A stretch of 64,000 bases of DNA from Cyanobacteriota bacterium erpe_2018_sw_21hr_WHONDRS-SW48-000092_B_bin.40 (GCA_030917395.1 JAUPUU010000297.1:1-64000), one strand, 5' to 3'; shown: positions 43,791 to 53,528, numbered from the stretch's first letter. Numbers and translations: made by a program. Notes: generated by a model not told the origin, from the letters alone.

Positions 43791-45374
43791 TTGAACCTTG
43801 CCATTTCGTTGAAGCGAGCCTTAAGCCAGTGGTCGGACAAAGAAGCTTTTGTCGACGGTCAAAAGCGCCTTACCTACGGCGAATTTGGCAAGCGGGTAGC
43901 GGCTCTTACCCACATTATCGTCAACCTCGGCCTGGCTAAGGGCTCCACCATAGCCGTCATGGCCCCCAACTGTCTTGAATTTACTGAGCTATATTTTGCC
44001 GCAGCTTGCATTGGTGCGGTCTTGTGCCCAATTAACTATCGCTTGGCCAGTCACGAAATTGAGCAAATACTTGAGCACAGCGAGACCCAGATGCTGGTCT
44101 GTCACACCGATTTTGCTGAACTCGCCGAGGGGGCCCTAGTAAATCTCTCCAGAGTTAAGCTTGTTGCCTGGCTTGGATCCGGCTCGCTGCCAGACACTAA
44201 AGTCAAAAGCGTTCGTTACGAGCCCTTTCTCCTCACCCAATGGAACAAAGAGCTAATCGACAATCAGGCTGAGGGCAGCGATCTCGCACAAATTTACTAT
44301 ACAAGTGGAACTACTGGACAGGCCAAAGGGGTAATGCTTACCCATGAAAATGTCAGCTACAATGCCCTTGGCGCTATCGCTGAGCTAGCTTTGAATGACA
44401 GTCATTGCTGGGTTCATGCCGCACCGATGTTTCATTTAGTTGATGCCTGGGCGGTATTTGCCCTGACCTGGGTGGGTGGAAAGCACGTCTTCATTCCATA
44501 TTTTAATGCCGAAGCCTTGTTGCCAATGCTTGAAGCTGAAGCTGTAAGCCATACAGCCCTTGTGCCCACAATGGTCAATGCCCTCTTGAATAGTGGGGTG
44601 GTCTGGCAGTACTCCTACAATGCTCTGAGCACCATAATGACTGCTGGCTCGCCTATTGCGCCTGAAATTGTCAAACAAATACAAGAAGTATTCTCATGCA
44701 CTTACGTGCAATTTTATGGCATGACCGAGACCAGCCCCTTTCTCAGTATAAGTTTGCCCAAGAGCAAAGATCTTGAGCGTTCAAAGAGCGAAATTCTAGC
44801 TATTCGGAGCAAGACTGGTCGGCCATTTATTGGTGTTGATCTCAAAGTCGTCAAAGATGACGGCAGCGAGGTCGCGCGAGACGGCATTGATGTGGGTGAA
44901 ATCATCGCCCGTGGTCCAAATGTGACAAAAGGCTATTGGAAAAATCCAGAAGCCACCGCCCAGACCATTCGCGAAGGCTGGATATATACAGGTGATTTAG
45001 CGGTGATGGATAGCGATGGTTACATAAATGTGGTCGATCGCTCTAAAGATATGATTATTAGCGGTGGTGAGAATGTCTATTCGACAGAGGTTGAATATGT
45101 TTTGCACGAACATCCGGCCATATTAGAGTGTGCAGTTTTCGGTATTCCCGATAAGAAATGGGGTGAGCTTGTGCATGCCTCGGTAGTCTGTCGGGCAGGG
45201 CAAACACTGGCTGAAGAAGAGCTTACTGACTTCATTCGCGAACGCCTTGCTCGTTATAAGGTACCCCGTCATTGGGAGTTTTTAGAAGAGTTGCCCAAGA
45301 CTGGCAGTGGCAAAATCAAGAAGAAAGAGCTGCGCGATAAGTATTGGCTTGGCCGTGAACGCCGTGTAAATTGA
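43791..45374 (+). CDS. Acyl-CoA synthetase (AMP-binding, long-chain fatty-acid CoA ligase-like)
   Basis: A 527-residue adenylating enzyme. The phosphate loop YYTSGTTGQAKGVMLTHEN lies near 169-187, then QFYGMTETSP, YTGDLAVMDSDGYINVVDR, GGENVYSTEVE and the C-terminal PKTGSGKIKKKEL with the catalytic lysine. The pattern fits medium/long-chain acyl-CoA ligases. TTG start with GAGGG upstream. The acid substrate cannot be read from the sequence. It is followed at short range by the TPR protein gene. Confidence 0.88.
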   Translation: MNLAISLKRALSQWSDKEAFVDGQKRLTYGEFGKRVAALTHIIVNLGLAKGSTIAVMAPNCLEFTELYFAAACIGAVLCPINYRLASHEIEQILEHSETQMLVCHTDFAELAEGALVNLSRVKLVAWLGSGSLPDTKVKSVRYEPFLLTQWNKELIDNQAEGSDLAQIYYTSGTTGQAKGVMLTHENVSYNALGAIAELALNDSHCWVHAAPMFHLVDAWAVFALTWVGGKHVFIPYFNAEALLPMLEAEAVSHTALVPTMVNALLNSGVVWQYSYNALSTIMTAGSPIAPEIVKQIQEVFSCTYVQFYGMTETSPFLSISLPKSKDLERSKSEILAIRSKTGRPFIGVDLKVVKDDGSEVARDGIDVGEIIARGPNVTKGYWKNPEATAQTIREGWIYTGDLAVMDSDGYINVVDRSKDMIISGGENVYSTEVEYVLHEHPAILECAVFGIPDKKWGELVHASVVCRAGQTLAEEELTDFIRERLARYKVPRHWEFLEELPKTGSGKIKKKELRDKYWLGRERRVN

Positions 45375-45446
45375 CAGAAAAAACCTTGGCTATTGCCCGT
45401 TACTTGCGTATACTCTACAGTCAGTAGTAGCACTGGCAGGCAGTTA

Positions 45447-46718
45447 ATGACTAACAAAAAAGCGGCATCCCAAGGTGACTATCTCTTGAATATACTGGCA
45501 GGGGTAGTTTTGCTATCTTCTGTTCAAGTAGCAATGGCGCAGACTAAGACAGCACCAGATAAAGTGCCAGATGCTAAAGCTCAAGAACTCGCTCTCATGA
45601 GTAAGGCACGGAGAGCTACATCTGACAGCCATTACGAGGCTGCCTGTGACTATTTAGCTGAAGTGCTTGCTGCCAATCCGAAGAATGCAGAAGCCCATTA
45701 TCTTTTAGGTCTGTTGCAAGGACGCCAGGGCAAGTTTAACGAATCTATTGATCATGAGAAAAAGTGTCTCAAGCTCGTGCCTAACTATGCTTCAGCTCAT
45801 TCAGTCTTGGGGCGTTCGCTGGCTGGTAAACAAGACTATGACGGGGCTCTCGCAGAGTTAAAAGAAGCCATTCGTCTTGACCCGCGCAGCCCCATTAGCT
45901 TTGTTAATCTAGCCGCTGTAAAAGGAATGCAAGGAGACTATAAAGGCGCTCTTGATGCCTATGAAAATGCCATAAGAGTCGACCCTAAATATACCCAGGC
46001 TTATCTAGGAAAAGCATTGGCCTGTGCCAAACTTAAAGATACCAAAGGTCAACTTGATGCTTGTCGCGATGCTGTAAGAGTTGCGCCCACAAGCTCTGTG
46101 GCTCACGGACGGTTGGGCTTCGCGCTCTCTCAAAGTGGCGACATGCCAGGGGCGATGGCCGAAGGCCTCAAGGCCAATTTGCTAAGAGTGAATGAGTCTT
46201 GGAATGAATTTCTCGGTATGTTCTTGACGGCTTGGGCCTCAGTCTTTCTCGTTTTTGCCGCTATTTTTGCTGCCTTGTTTGCTGGTTCACGCTTTAAGCC
46301 GCAAGAAGGTGAGATCGTCTTGAAGTCATTCTTCCTGACGTTCTACAAAGATAAACCAGGTCGTTTTGTAGTCACTGATACCCGTATAGTCTTTGTGCCA
46401 GAAGCCTTCTCTGCCTGGTTCGGTGCTACAAGAGTGAGTATTCAACGTCCTCAAATCGAGGCTATAAATTATCTCAGCACTGTTGGTGGTGGCACGGTCT
46501 CAATTTTAACTAGAGACCAGAGTGTGCATCAATTCCGTATGCCTCTTTTAGTGTTAGACCCTGTTCGTAGTTTGTTGGTCAGTCAAGGACTGACGGCGCC
46601 TGATCCAGATAATAAGGTTTCTGAGCCAATTAACCCCGTACCTGATAAAGTTGAAACAGAAACAAAGGTAGAAACTGAACCTAAACCTGACACTGAGACT
46701 AAAGAGAAAAACGAATGA
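45447..46718 (+). CDS. TPR protein with membrane span and PH/GRAM-like domain
   Basis: About 423 residues from the ATG chosen here; the frame is open to a TTG at 45393. A signal-like N-terminus (LLNILAGVVLLSSVQVAMAQ) is followed by about five TPR units (for example AEAHYLLGLLQGRQGKFNES and PISFVNLAAVKGMQGDY). One strong membrane span (FLTAWASVFLVFAAIFAALFAGS) follows, then a beta-rich segment (GEIVLKSFFLTFY to RFVVTDTRIVFVP) like bacterial PH or GRAM domains. The tail is a Glu/Lys/Thr/Pro repeat. TPRs would lie in the periplasm and the PH-like domain in the cytoplasm. It overlaps the next gene by 4 bp. Confidence 0.75.
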   Translation: MTNKKAASQGDYLLNILAGVVLLSSVQVAMAQTKTAPDKVPDAKAQELALMSKARRATSDSHYEAACDYLAEVLAANPKNAEAHYLLGLLQGRQGKFNESIDHEKKCLKLVPNYASAHSVLGRSLAGKQDYDGALAELKEAIRLDPRSPISFVNLAAVKGMQGDYKGALDAYENAIRVDPKYTQAYLGKALACAKLKDTKGQLDACRDAVRVAPTSSVAHGRLGFALSQSGDMPGAMAEGLKANLLRVNESWNEFLGMFLTAWASVFLVFAAIFAALFAGSRFKPQEGEIVLKSFFLTFYKDKPGRFVVTDTRIVFVPEAFSAWFGATRVSIQRPQIEAINYLSTVGGGTVSILTRDQSVHQFRMPLLVLDPVRSLLVSQGLTAPDPDNKVSEPINPVPDKVETETKVETEPKPDTETKEKNE

Positions 46719-47089
46719 GCGTTGTTAAAAATGTTCTAGGTACGAACCTTGAACCCTGTTGCTTAAACCCCTTGACCGGATTTTTTCGCGATGGCTATTG
46801 TTCAACTAGCCCTGAAGATCATGGAGTTCATACAGTTTGCGCTCTAATCACTGACGAATTTCTCGACTATTCTAAAGCTCAAGGTAATGATCTTTCTACT
46901 GCCAATCCTCGCTACGGCTTTCCTGGTCTCAAGGCTGGTGATACCTGGTGCTTATGTGCATCTCGCTGGCGGGACGCTCTGCGAGACGGCATGGCACCAC
47001 AGGTGGTGCTGGCGTCTACCCATCAAGCCACTCTGAAAATTGTCAGCCTCGAGGAGCTTAAAGCTCACGCAGTGGTGGCTAAGGCCTGA
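46715..47089 (+). CDS. DUF2237 family protein
   Basis: A 124-residue cytoplasmic protein with the full DUF2237 pattern: NVLGTNLEPCCLNPLTGFFRDG, SPEDHGVHTVCALITDEFL, FPGLKAGDTWCLCASRW and APQVVLASTHQATL. Five conserved cysteines suggest metal or thiol chemistry, but the function of the family is not known to me. It overlaps both neighbours (4 bp and 1 bp), so the three genes are one operon. Confidence 0.88.
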   Translation: MSVVKNVLGTNLEPCCLNPLTGFFRDGYCSTSPEDHGVHTVCALITDEFLDYSKAQGNDLSTANPRYGFPGLKAGDTWCLCASRWRDALRDGMAPQVVLASTHQATLKIVSLEELKAHAVVAKA

Positions 47090-47874
47090 TGAACCGGTCC
47101 TTGAAGTTTTTGGCGCTGATGCTATTTATGTCGCTTTGTTTTAGTTTGCCTTTGTTGGCACAAACGAGTGAAAATACAGAAGGTTGGAAGCTCCTGATGG
47201 AGACGGCCATTGGTGGCCGCTACGATGTCTTTGTTAATAGCAAGGCCTTGCGTATAGATAGTAAGTCTTTTAAGTACTCTCTGCTAGCCACCGCCCCTAA
47301 ATGGAATCTGACTATTTGGCGTGATGATAGCAAAGAAATTTGTCATTGCACTTTAGCTCAGTATCTCTATCAACGCAGAAACGCTGTGAATACAACCTCT
47401 TCCTGTAATCTGGATAAGCCGATTAGTAAGCATGCCATAGCTATTCCTCGTTTTGGCCTCAGTGGTGAGCAGTACGTATACGCTGGCGAGAAGCGCGGTC
47501 ATGACCTTTTCATTTCTGACAAGGCCACTACAGATGTAAAAAACTACTTTATTGATTGCGCCAAAATAGACCTGCCTCGGCCAGCTGTGCAGATTATCAG
47601 CGGTACCAGTACTCTGCCGGATTTGCCGGGATTGCCTTATCAAATGTTTGAAGTTCTTGAGAGTGGACCAAAGCAATGGCAAGTTTTAACCCGCAGCATG
47701 GTGAGACAAAAGGCGGCTCCAGCAAAGGTTTTTCAAGTGCCGCGTGGCTACAAAGATCTCGGTACTTTCAAGCATAACTTTCTATTTAAGAGTGTCAGTT
47801 CGATGATGGATGATACCGTAGATAGTATCGGTATTGGCGAAATCAAACCGAGTAGTTCAAGAGCGAAGCACTAG
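47089..47874 (+). CDS. Secreted hypothetical protein, 261 aa
   Basis: A signal peptide covers residues 1-24 (cleavage after LLAQ or LLA). The mature protein has four cysteines in the middle (ICHCTLAQY, SSCNLDKP and IDCAKIDLP) and beta-rich sequence such as GGRYDVFVNSKALRIDSK. I do not recognise a family. Its start overlaps the DUF2237 stop by one base. It is the last gene of the operon; no clear terminator follows. Confidence 0.72.
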   Translation: MNRSLKFLALMLFMSLCFSLPLLAQTSENTEGWKLLMETAIGGRYDVFVNSKALRIDSKSFKYSLLATAPKWNLTIWRDDSKEICHCTLAQYLYQRRNAVNTTSSCNLDKPISKHAIAIPRFGLSGEQYVYAGEKRGHDLFISDKATTDVKNYFIDCAKIDLPRPAVQIISGTSTLPDLPGLPYQMFEVLESGPKQWQVLTRSMVRQKAAPAKVFQVPRGYKDLGTFKHNFLFKSVSSMMDDTVDSIGIGEIKPSSSRAKH

Positions 47875-48034
47875 AATTGCTTCGATATGTTCAACAGCTT
47901 ACTGAACCGCTTAGCTTAAGAAAACTGAGCAGCGCTTTTAATTGGGTATGCATGTATACTTAATTTGTACCAATGGTAAAATATTGGTTCGGAATCACTT
48001 GGCGTCCCCGGCTTTCATCGATAGGGCGTTAAGC

Positions 48035-49171
48035 ATGACTTCTGAAACCGCAGAACCCAATTCTAGCCTTAGCGAAGAGCGGCTGCGGTTAGTGGTTGAA
48101 GCAGCTCCCAGTGGCATGATCATGGTTGATGAGTTGGGCCGCGTCGTGCTCGTCAATTCGCAAGTTGAGCGCATGTTCGGCTACAGCCGCGAAGAGCTAT
48201 TGGGTGAGTCAATCGATTTACTTGTGCCATCCTCTGTGCGCGCTAAGCATCCCTGCCAGCGTGCCGGATTTTTTGCCGACCCGAAAGCTAGAGCAATGGG
48301 GGCTGGGCGTGATCTCTACGGTCAGCGCAAAGATGGCTCGCAGCTACCGGTCGAAATCGGTCTAAATCCACTGATGACCGACGGTGAGCGCTTTGTTTTA
48401 GCCTCAATTGTCGATATAACAGAACGGAAGCATTCTGAGGCCTTACTGCAAGAGAAGCTGCTTGAATTACAGCGCTCTAACGAAGACCTTCAACAGTTCG
48501 CCTATGTCTGTTCTCATGACCTGCAAGAGCCTTTGCGAGTGATTTCGAACTACACCCAATTGCTAGCTCGGCGCTATTCTGACAAGCTTGATCAAGATGC
48601 CAATGACTTCATTGACTTCACCGTGGACGCCACGCGGAGAATGCAGGAGCTTATCAATGACTTGCTCTTATATAGCCGAGTTGATACAAAGGGCAAAGAG
48701 TTTGTCAGCACGGACTGCTCTCAGATTGTGGCCATGGCCTTGGCTAATCTAAAGGTAGCCATAACTGAATCGGCTGCGGTCATTGAGTTTGACGAATTGC
48801 CCATCGTTGGAGCTGATAGCTCGCAACTGTTGCAGGTTTTTCAGAACCTGATTGGCAATGCCATAAAGTTTCGTTCAGACGCGAATCCAGTAATTACTGT
48901 TTCTGCTGAAGATGCAGGCAAAAATTGGTTGTTTTCAGTCAAAGACAATGGCCTGGGTTTTGACATGAAATACGGTGAGCGGATATTTGTCATTTTTCAA
49001 CGGTTGCACACAAAAGAGATGTATCCCGGTAGTGGTATTGGTTTAGCTGTGTGCAAGAAAATCATTGAGCGCCACGGTGGTTCGATTTGGGCTGAGTCTG
49101 CACCGGGCAAAGGTGCCAAGTTTAGTTTCGCTATGCCGAAATTGGCTGAGGCCACAAGGGTAGGAATTTGA
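48035..49171 (+). CDS. PAS-domain sensor histidine kinase
   Basis: About 378 residues from the ATG at 48035, which has AGGGCG upstream; the frame is open to a TTG at 47942. A PAS domain (about 13-130) carries PSGMIMVDELGRVVLVN and the PAC end IVDITERKHSEA. The HisKA motif YVCSHDLQEPLRV places the phosphorylated His at 161. The ATPase domain has FQNLIGNAIKFR, DNGLGFD and GSGIGLAVCKK. No membrane span, so it is cytoplasmic. This HisKA type occurs in phytochrome-like and cyanobacterial kinases. It overlaps the response regulator by 4 bp. Confidence 0.9.
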   Translation: MTSETAEPNSSLSEERLRLVVEAAPSGMIMVDELGRVVLVNSQVERMFGYSREELLGESIDLLVPSSVRAKHPCQRAGFFADPKARAMGAGRDLYGQRKDGSQLPVEIGLNPLMTDGERFVLASIVDITERKHSEALLQEKLLELQRSNEDLQQFAYVCSHDLQEPLRVISNYTQLLARRYSDKLDQDANDFIDFTVDATRRMQELINDLLLYSRVDTKGKEFVSTDCSQIVAMALANLKVAITESAAVIEFDELPIVGADSSQLLQVFQNLIGNAIKFRSDANPVITVSAEDAGKNWLFSVKDNGLGFDMKYGERIFVIFQRLHTKEMYPGSGIGLAVCKKIIERHGGSIWAESAPGKGAKFSFAMPKLAEATRVGI

Positions 49172-49602
49172 ATAAACGAATTAGAGTGCTGCTTGTTGAA
49201 GACAGTCGAGCTGATGCCCGTCTTATTGTTGAAGTGTTTAAAGAAGAACAGATCAACGTTGATGTAGATATTGTCAGAGACGGTGAAGAAGCTATGGCCT
49301 ACTTATATAGACAGGGTCAGTACGAGGCTGCACCTATACCCCATCTAATAATTCTTGATCTCAATATGCCTAAAAAAGACGGTCGCGAAGTCTTGGCTGA
49401 GATTAAAAGTGACGCGGCTTTGAGCACCATTCCAGTGGTAATTCTCACTACATCGCAGTCTGAGGAAGATATCCAAAAAAGTTACAAGCTTCATGCGAGC
49501 TGTTTTGTTACTAAGCCCTTAGACCTTGAGAAATTCGTTGCAATCATAAGATCGCTCGATAGTTTTTGGTTTAAAGCAGTTAGATTTCCGGCAAATATAT
49601 GA
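49168..49602 (+). CDS. Response regulator, Rcp1-type single receiver
   Basis: A 144-residue receiver domain without output domain. VLLVEDSRADARLI gives the acidic pair, Asp64 (ILDLNMPKKDG) is the phosphorylation site, and TTSQSEEDI and TKPLD supply the switch residues. The insert YRQGQYEAAPIPHLI is typical of the Rcp1/phytochrome-partner group. It starts at TTG overlapping the kinase stop, with TAGGAA upstream, and overlaps the next gene by 4 bp. It is probably the phosphate acceptor for one or both neighbouring kinases. Confidence 0.92.
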   Translation: MNKRIRVLLVEDSRADARLIVEVFKEEQINVDVDIVRDGEEAMAYLYRQGQYEAAPIPHLIILDLNMPKKDGREVLAEIKSDAALSTIPVVILTTSQSEEDIQKSYKLHASCFVTKPLDLEKFVAIIRSLDSFWFKAVRFPANI

Positions 49603-51140
49603 ACACAATTGGCAATAAATCATTAGTTGTGAATACTGAACTTATCTCTGTTTTGCTTGTTGAAGACAGTATGCCTGACGCTCGCTATGTACAAGAAATT
49701 TTGCCAGCGAACCTCTACGTCACGTTGCACGCCAAAAGCCTTGGAGAAGCCTGCAAAAAGGTCTCTGGGCAACGCTTTGATGTAATTTTGCTGGATCTGT
49801 CATTGCCTGATGGGCAAGGGCTTAAGACTGTTCATTCGATGCTGGAATGTGCTCCCCATGTACCAATTGTAGTACTAACTGGTTTGAGTGACGATGATAC
49901 TGCCGTCAATGCCATAAAAGTTGGAGCGCAAGATTACCTACACAAGAATAGTTTGACTGAGAACATGTTGACTCGGACAATTCGTTATTCAATTGAGCGC
50001 AGTCAATCTCAGGCCCAAATACGCCAAAACCTAGAGAGAATTGGTGCTTCCGAGGCATATCTAAACTTAGCCTTGAAGGCCTCGCACACAGGTGTTTGGT
50101 CTTGGGAGATAGCAACAGATACTGTCACTCTAGACGAACTTAGTCATCAAATGTTTGGCCTCGAGGGCACTATTGTGAGACTTAAAGACTTCTTGAATTG
50201 TGTGCACGCTGATGAGCGCAGCCACATTAAGCATGCAATTGAAGATGCAATTAATAACAGAGAAGACTACGATGTCAGCTTTAGAGTTTCTTTGCCGAAC
50301 GGTAAGGAGCACATTTTAGCGTCGTGTGGCCGAGGCATATATGACGAAAGTGGCTCAGCAATTAGAATGGCCGGAATTTTTAGAGATATTACCAAGCAAA
50401 TTTTGCAGCAGCAAGACGCTCAAAGATTGCAGGTTCTTGAGCATCACGAAGACTTCATCGCTACCTTGACTCATGATCTAAAGAATCCGCTTATAGGTGC
50501 AGATCGGCTGCTTGACCTCTTTCTCGAAGGAGCCCTAGGGAACCTTGAGGAGAATCAAATCCAGGGCCTGAAATTACTTCAGGAGTCAAATAGAGACATG
50601 CTTGAATTGATCAAGAATCTCTTAGAAGTCTATCGCTATGATGCTGGTGCCACTCCCTTGAACTTGGGGCCGGTTGATTTGCGCGAGCTCATTAATGCTT
50701 GTATTGGGTCAATCTCATTTCTGGCATCTTTGTCAAAAGTCACGCTTAGCGGTCGTTTTGAAGATGGTAACCACAATATAGTTGGCGACCGAATAGCCCT
50801 GCAGCGAGTCATTCTTAACCTACTTTCAAACGCTATTAAGTTTAGTGTTGAGGGCGCTGACGTTATTATTTCGGCCGGTCTTCGCGGTCATTCGTATTGC
50901 TTTGAAGTAAAAGATTTTGGTGCTGGAATACAGCAGGATGACTTGCTCAAAATCTTTCAGCGGTACGCTCAAGGTACGCACGGGCGAACTATTTTAAGTG
51001 GTTCTGGTCTGGGTTTATATTTATGTCGGCGTTTAGTCGAGGCTCATGGTGGCGAAATTTCCTGTACTAGCGTTGAAGGTCAGGGGACAACTTTTATTGT
51101 TAGCCTGCCCTGCCAACCGCTCGAGATTCATAAAACATAG
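49599..51140 (+). CDS. Hybrid sensor kinase: receiver-PAS-histidine kinase
   Basis: A 513-residue protein with a receiver domain first (residues 15-135, Asp66 in LLDLSLPDG), a PAS/PAC domain at about 150-268 (SHTGVWSWE to FRDITKQI) and a HisKA/ATPase module (His292 in TLTHDLKNPL; NLLSNAIKFS; DFGAGIQ; GSGLGLYLCRR). No membrane span. A receiver at the N-terminus suggests that it is controlled by an upstream kinase, most simply the one two genes before. All three signalling genes overlap by 4 bp, so they are co-translated. Confidence 0.9.
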   Translation: MNTIGNKSLVVNTELISVLLVEDSMPDARYVQEILPANLYVTLHAKSLGEACKKVSGQRFDVILLDLSLPDGQGLKTVHSMLECAPHVPIVVLTGLSDDDTAVNAIKVGAQDYLHKNSLTENMLTRTIRYSIERSQSQAQIRQNLERIGASEAYLNLALKASHTGVWSWEIATDTVTLDELSHQMFGLEGTIVRLKDFLNCVHADERSHIKHAIEDAINNREDYDVSFRVSLPNGKEHILASCGRGIYDESGSAIRMAGIFRDITKQILQQQDAQRLQVLEHHEDFIATLTHDLKNPLIGADRLLDLFLEGALGNLEENQIQGLKLLQESNRDMLELIKNLLEVYRYDAGATPLNLGPVDLRELINACIGSISFLASLSKVTLSGRFEDGNHNIVGDRIALQRVILNLLSNAIKFSVEGADVIISAGLRGHSYCFEVKDFGAGIQQDDLLKIFQRYAQGTHGRTILSGSGLGLYLCRRLVEAHGGEISCTSVEGQGTTFIVSLPCQPLEIHKT

Positions 51141-51285
51141 ATTCGATATGAAGTTCTAAAGAGGCTGCGAGAATTGTATGCAGACTTTCCTGCTGATCTT
51201 CTCGATTTGTGAAATTCAAAGGCTATCTTTTAACGTATAGTTCTGGATAAAATTTGAGATAAGACTTCAATAGGAAAGTTCTGCG

Positions 51286-53436
51286 GTGGAAGCAAATGGC
51301 GTTTCTTCGAAGGGCTTGTCAGCCCTTCTGAGTAAAGACTGGCATAGGCTCTTTGTCATCAGCCTGCTGAGCTTGTTTTTAGAACTTTTTGTCATCCGCT
51401 GGTTAGCCACCGAAATTCGAATTTTTGCCTATTTTAAGAACATGGCTTTGATGTCTGCCTTTCTTGGTCTTAGCCTTGGTTTCTTGTGGTGCAACAGCAA
51501 GCGCGATCTTTTTAAGCACACTCCTCTGATACTGCTTTATCTCAGTGGCATTCTGGTATCGGCCTTAGTGCTGGGCTTTACCCATATGTCGTTTGTGGCT
51601 GCTTCTAACAGCGTCATGATGTTTGGCAACTTTGAAGACTTTGCTGGCATACATATCTTCTATGTTTCTATTGTCCTGCTTGGTATATACGCACTTTCGG
51701 TAATGCTTTTCATTGGTCTAGGTCAGGAAACAGGTCGCCTGTTCCAGTCATTCAAGCCCCTTACTGCCTACTCTATAAATGTGGCCGGCGGTTTGGCCGG
51801 TATATTGCTTTTTTCGTATTTAAGTTTTTTCTGCACTGACCCAGGTGTCTGGTTAATCATCGCCGGATTGATGTTCATGTATCTGGGCCGCAAACTCATT
51901 CCCGCTTGCATCATTCTTTTTGGCGTTTTTTATATGGTCTATCTTGGGCCTTTCGTTGCCAAAGAGGCTTATAAGCCCGACTTTATTACTACGGTTTGGT
52001 CGCCCTACTATCGAATTGATGTGCGTGAGTCGCGCATTAGCGACGGTGAGTTTAAAGGTCAATCTGTCGGTCAAGACATGTTCATTAACTACGATAGTTT
52101 CCAGACTATGGTTGATGATAGGCCTAGTTCACTTTCTCGTTTTTCTAAACAGATTGCCGATGAGCTCTCTGAATTTCACTTGCGGCCATTCATCTGTTAT
52201 GGCAAGCCCGCCAAAAATGTTTTGATCATGGGTGCTGGCTCTGGCTCTGACGTTGCTGCGGCTCTTAGAGCTGGGGCTGAGCATATTGATGCCGTTGAGA
52301 TTGACCAGAGTATCTATAAGATAGGCAAAGATCTCCACCCTGAAAAACCATATGACTCGCCTAAAGTCAGCGTTCATATTATGGATGCTCGCACTTTCTT
52401 AAAGAACACCAAGCAAAAATACGATGTCATTGTCTTTGCTTTTCTTGACAGCCACACTGCTTTCTCATCGCTCTCATCGCTGCGGACTGACAACTATATT
52501 TTCACCAAAGAGTCTATTCAAGAAGCCAGTGCCCTCTTAAGCCCAACTGGAATTCTCTGTGTCTCCTTCATCAACAAACCCGATTGGCTCTGGGACAAAC
52601 ACTGTGCCATTGCTAAAGCTGCAACCGGCGAGCTACCGCTCGGTTTCTATAAAGAGAATAAGTTGCCATCGGCCTTTCTCTTGTCGGGCCCGGGGGTGAA
52701 AGGCAAGACCTATAAAGACTTCCCGAAAATAAGTTTCTTCCCCAGGGAGGCAAGTGTTCGCAGCGACATTACGCCTAGCGAGGACGATTGGCCCTTTCTA
52801 TTTTTACCTCGGCGTGAGCTGCCTATGACCTATGTTTGGCCGATTTTCCTAATCATATTTGTTGGCTTCTTGCCGCTCTATAAAGAGATACGCAAGACCG
52901 ATGATGCCGCCATCGACAGCCTGATGTTTTGCTTGGGCATGGGCTTTATGCTTCTAGAAGTGCGCTCGATGTCAGAATTATCGCTACTGTTTGGTTCAAC
53001 CTGGCTGGTCAATAGTGTCATTATTGCTGCGGTGATGCTCTTTATCTTGCTCTCTAACTATATTGCTTCTAAGTTGAGCACCAAATGGACGCCTCTGCTG
53101 ACCATGGTTCTAATGGCTGTTCTGGTGCTATCTGCTTTCGTTAAAGCTAGTTCTTTAGCGGCTTTTGGACCAGTAGGCGGAAGCGTTCTCGGTTGCCTTG
53201 TCTTTCTTCTGCCGTTGATTTTCTCATCGGCGATTTTCAGCTTGATGTTTAAGACCAGCAAGAGTGTCAATCGCGCTTTGGCTTTCAATTTGGTTGGCGG
53301 CCTGGTGGGTGTTTGTCTTGAATATTTATCAATGGTGTTTGGTATTAAGGCCCTGACTTATATTGCCATCGCCATCTACCTGGTGGTTTTGTATCTCACC
53401 AAAAAGGCGGTTGCTCGATCTGTGGTCGGGAGCTAA
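51286..53436 (+). CDS. Membrane protein with spermidine-synthase-like domain (716 aa)
   Basis: N-terminal membrane spans (residues 18-225) precede a Rossmann domain with VLIMGAGSGSD (about 311-321) and IDAVEIDQSIYKIGK, then about seven C-terminal spans from residue 520. It resembles the 37317-39782 protein in layout and in the post-active-site motif (RTDNYIFTKES against NSDNYLYTLDA). As there, the catalytic aspartate pair of spermidine synthases is absent (VFAFLDSHTAFSS). GTG start with AGGAAAG upstream. Substrate unknown. Confidence 0.75.
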   Translation: MEANGVSSKGLSALLSKDWHRLFVISLLSLFLELFVIRWLATEIRIFAYFKNMALMSAFLGLSLGFLWCNSKRDLFKHTPLILLYLSGILVSALVLGFTHMSFVAASNSVMMFGNFEDFAGIHIFYVSIVLLGIYALSVMLFIGLGQETGRLFQSFKPLTAYSINVAGGLAGILLFSYLSFFCTDPGVWLIIAGLMFMYLGRKLIPACIILFGVFYMVYLGPFVAKEAYKPDFITTVWSPYYRIDVRESRISDGEFKGQSVGQDMFINYDSFQTMVDDRPSSLSRFSKQIADELSEFHLRPFICYGKPAKNVLIMGAGSGSDVAAALRAGAEHIDAVEIDQSIYKIGKDLHPEKPYDSPKVSVHIMDARTFLKNTKQKYDVIVFAFLDSHTAFSSLSSLRTDNYIFTKESIQEASALLSPTGILCVSFINKPDWLWDKHCAIAKAATGELPLGFYKENKLPSAFLLSGPGVKGKTYKDFPKISFFPREASVRSDITPSEDDWPFLFLPRRELPMTYVWPIFLIIFVGFLPLYKEIRKTDDAAIDSLMFCLGMGFMLLEVRSMSELSLLFGSTWLVNSVIIAAVMLFILLSNYIASKLSTKWTPLLTMVLMAVLVLSAFVKASSLAAFGPVGGSVLGCLVFLLPLIFSSAIFSLMFKTSKSVNRALAFNLVGGLVGVCLEYLSMVFGIKALTYIAIAIYLVVLYLTKKAVARSVVGS

Positions 53437-53528
53437 GACAGAAGAATTGCCAGGAATTTCGCTATTTCTCTCTTTCTGAATGAACGACCTGTCGTCTGTT
53501 CAACGGTTGCATAATTCGTAATTTGTTA

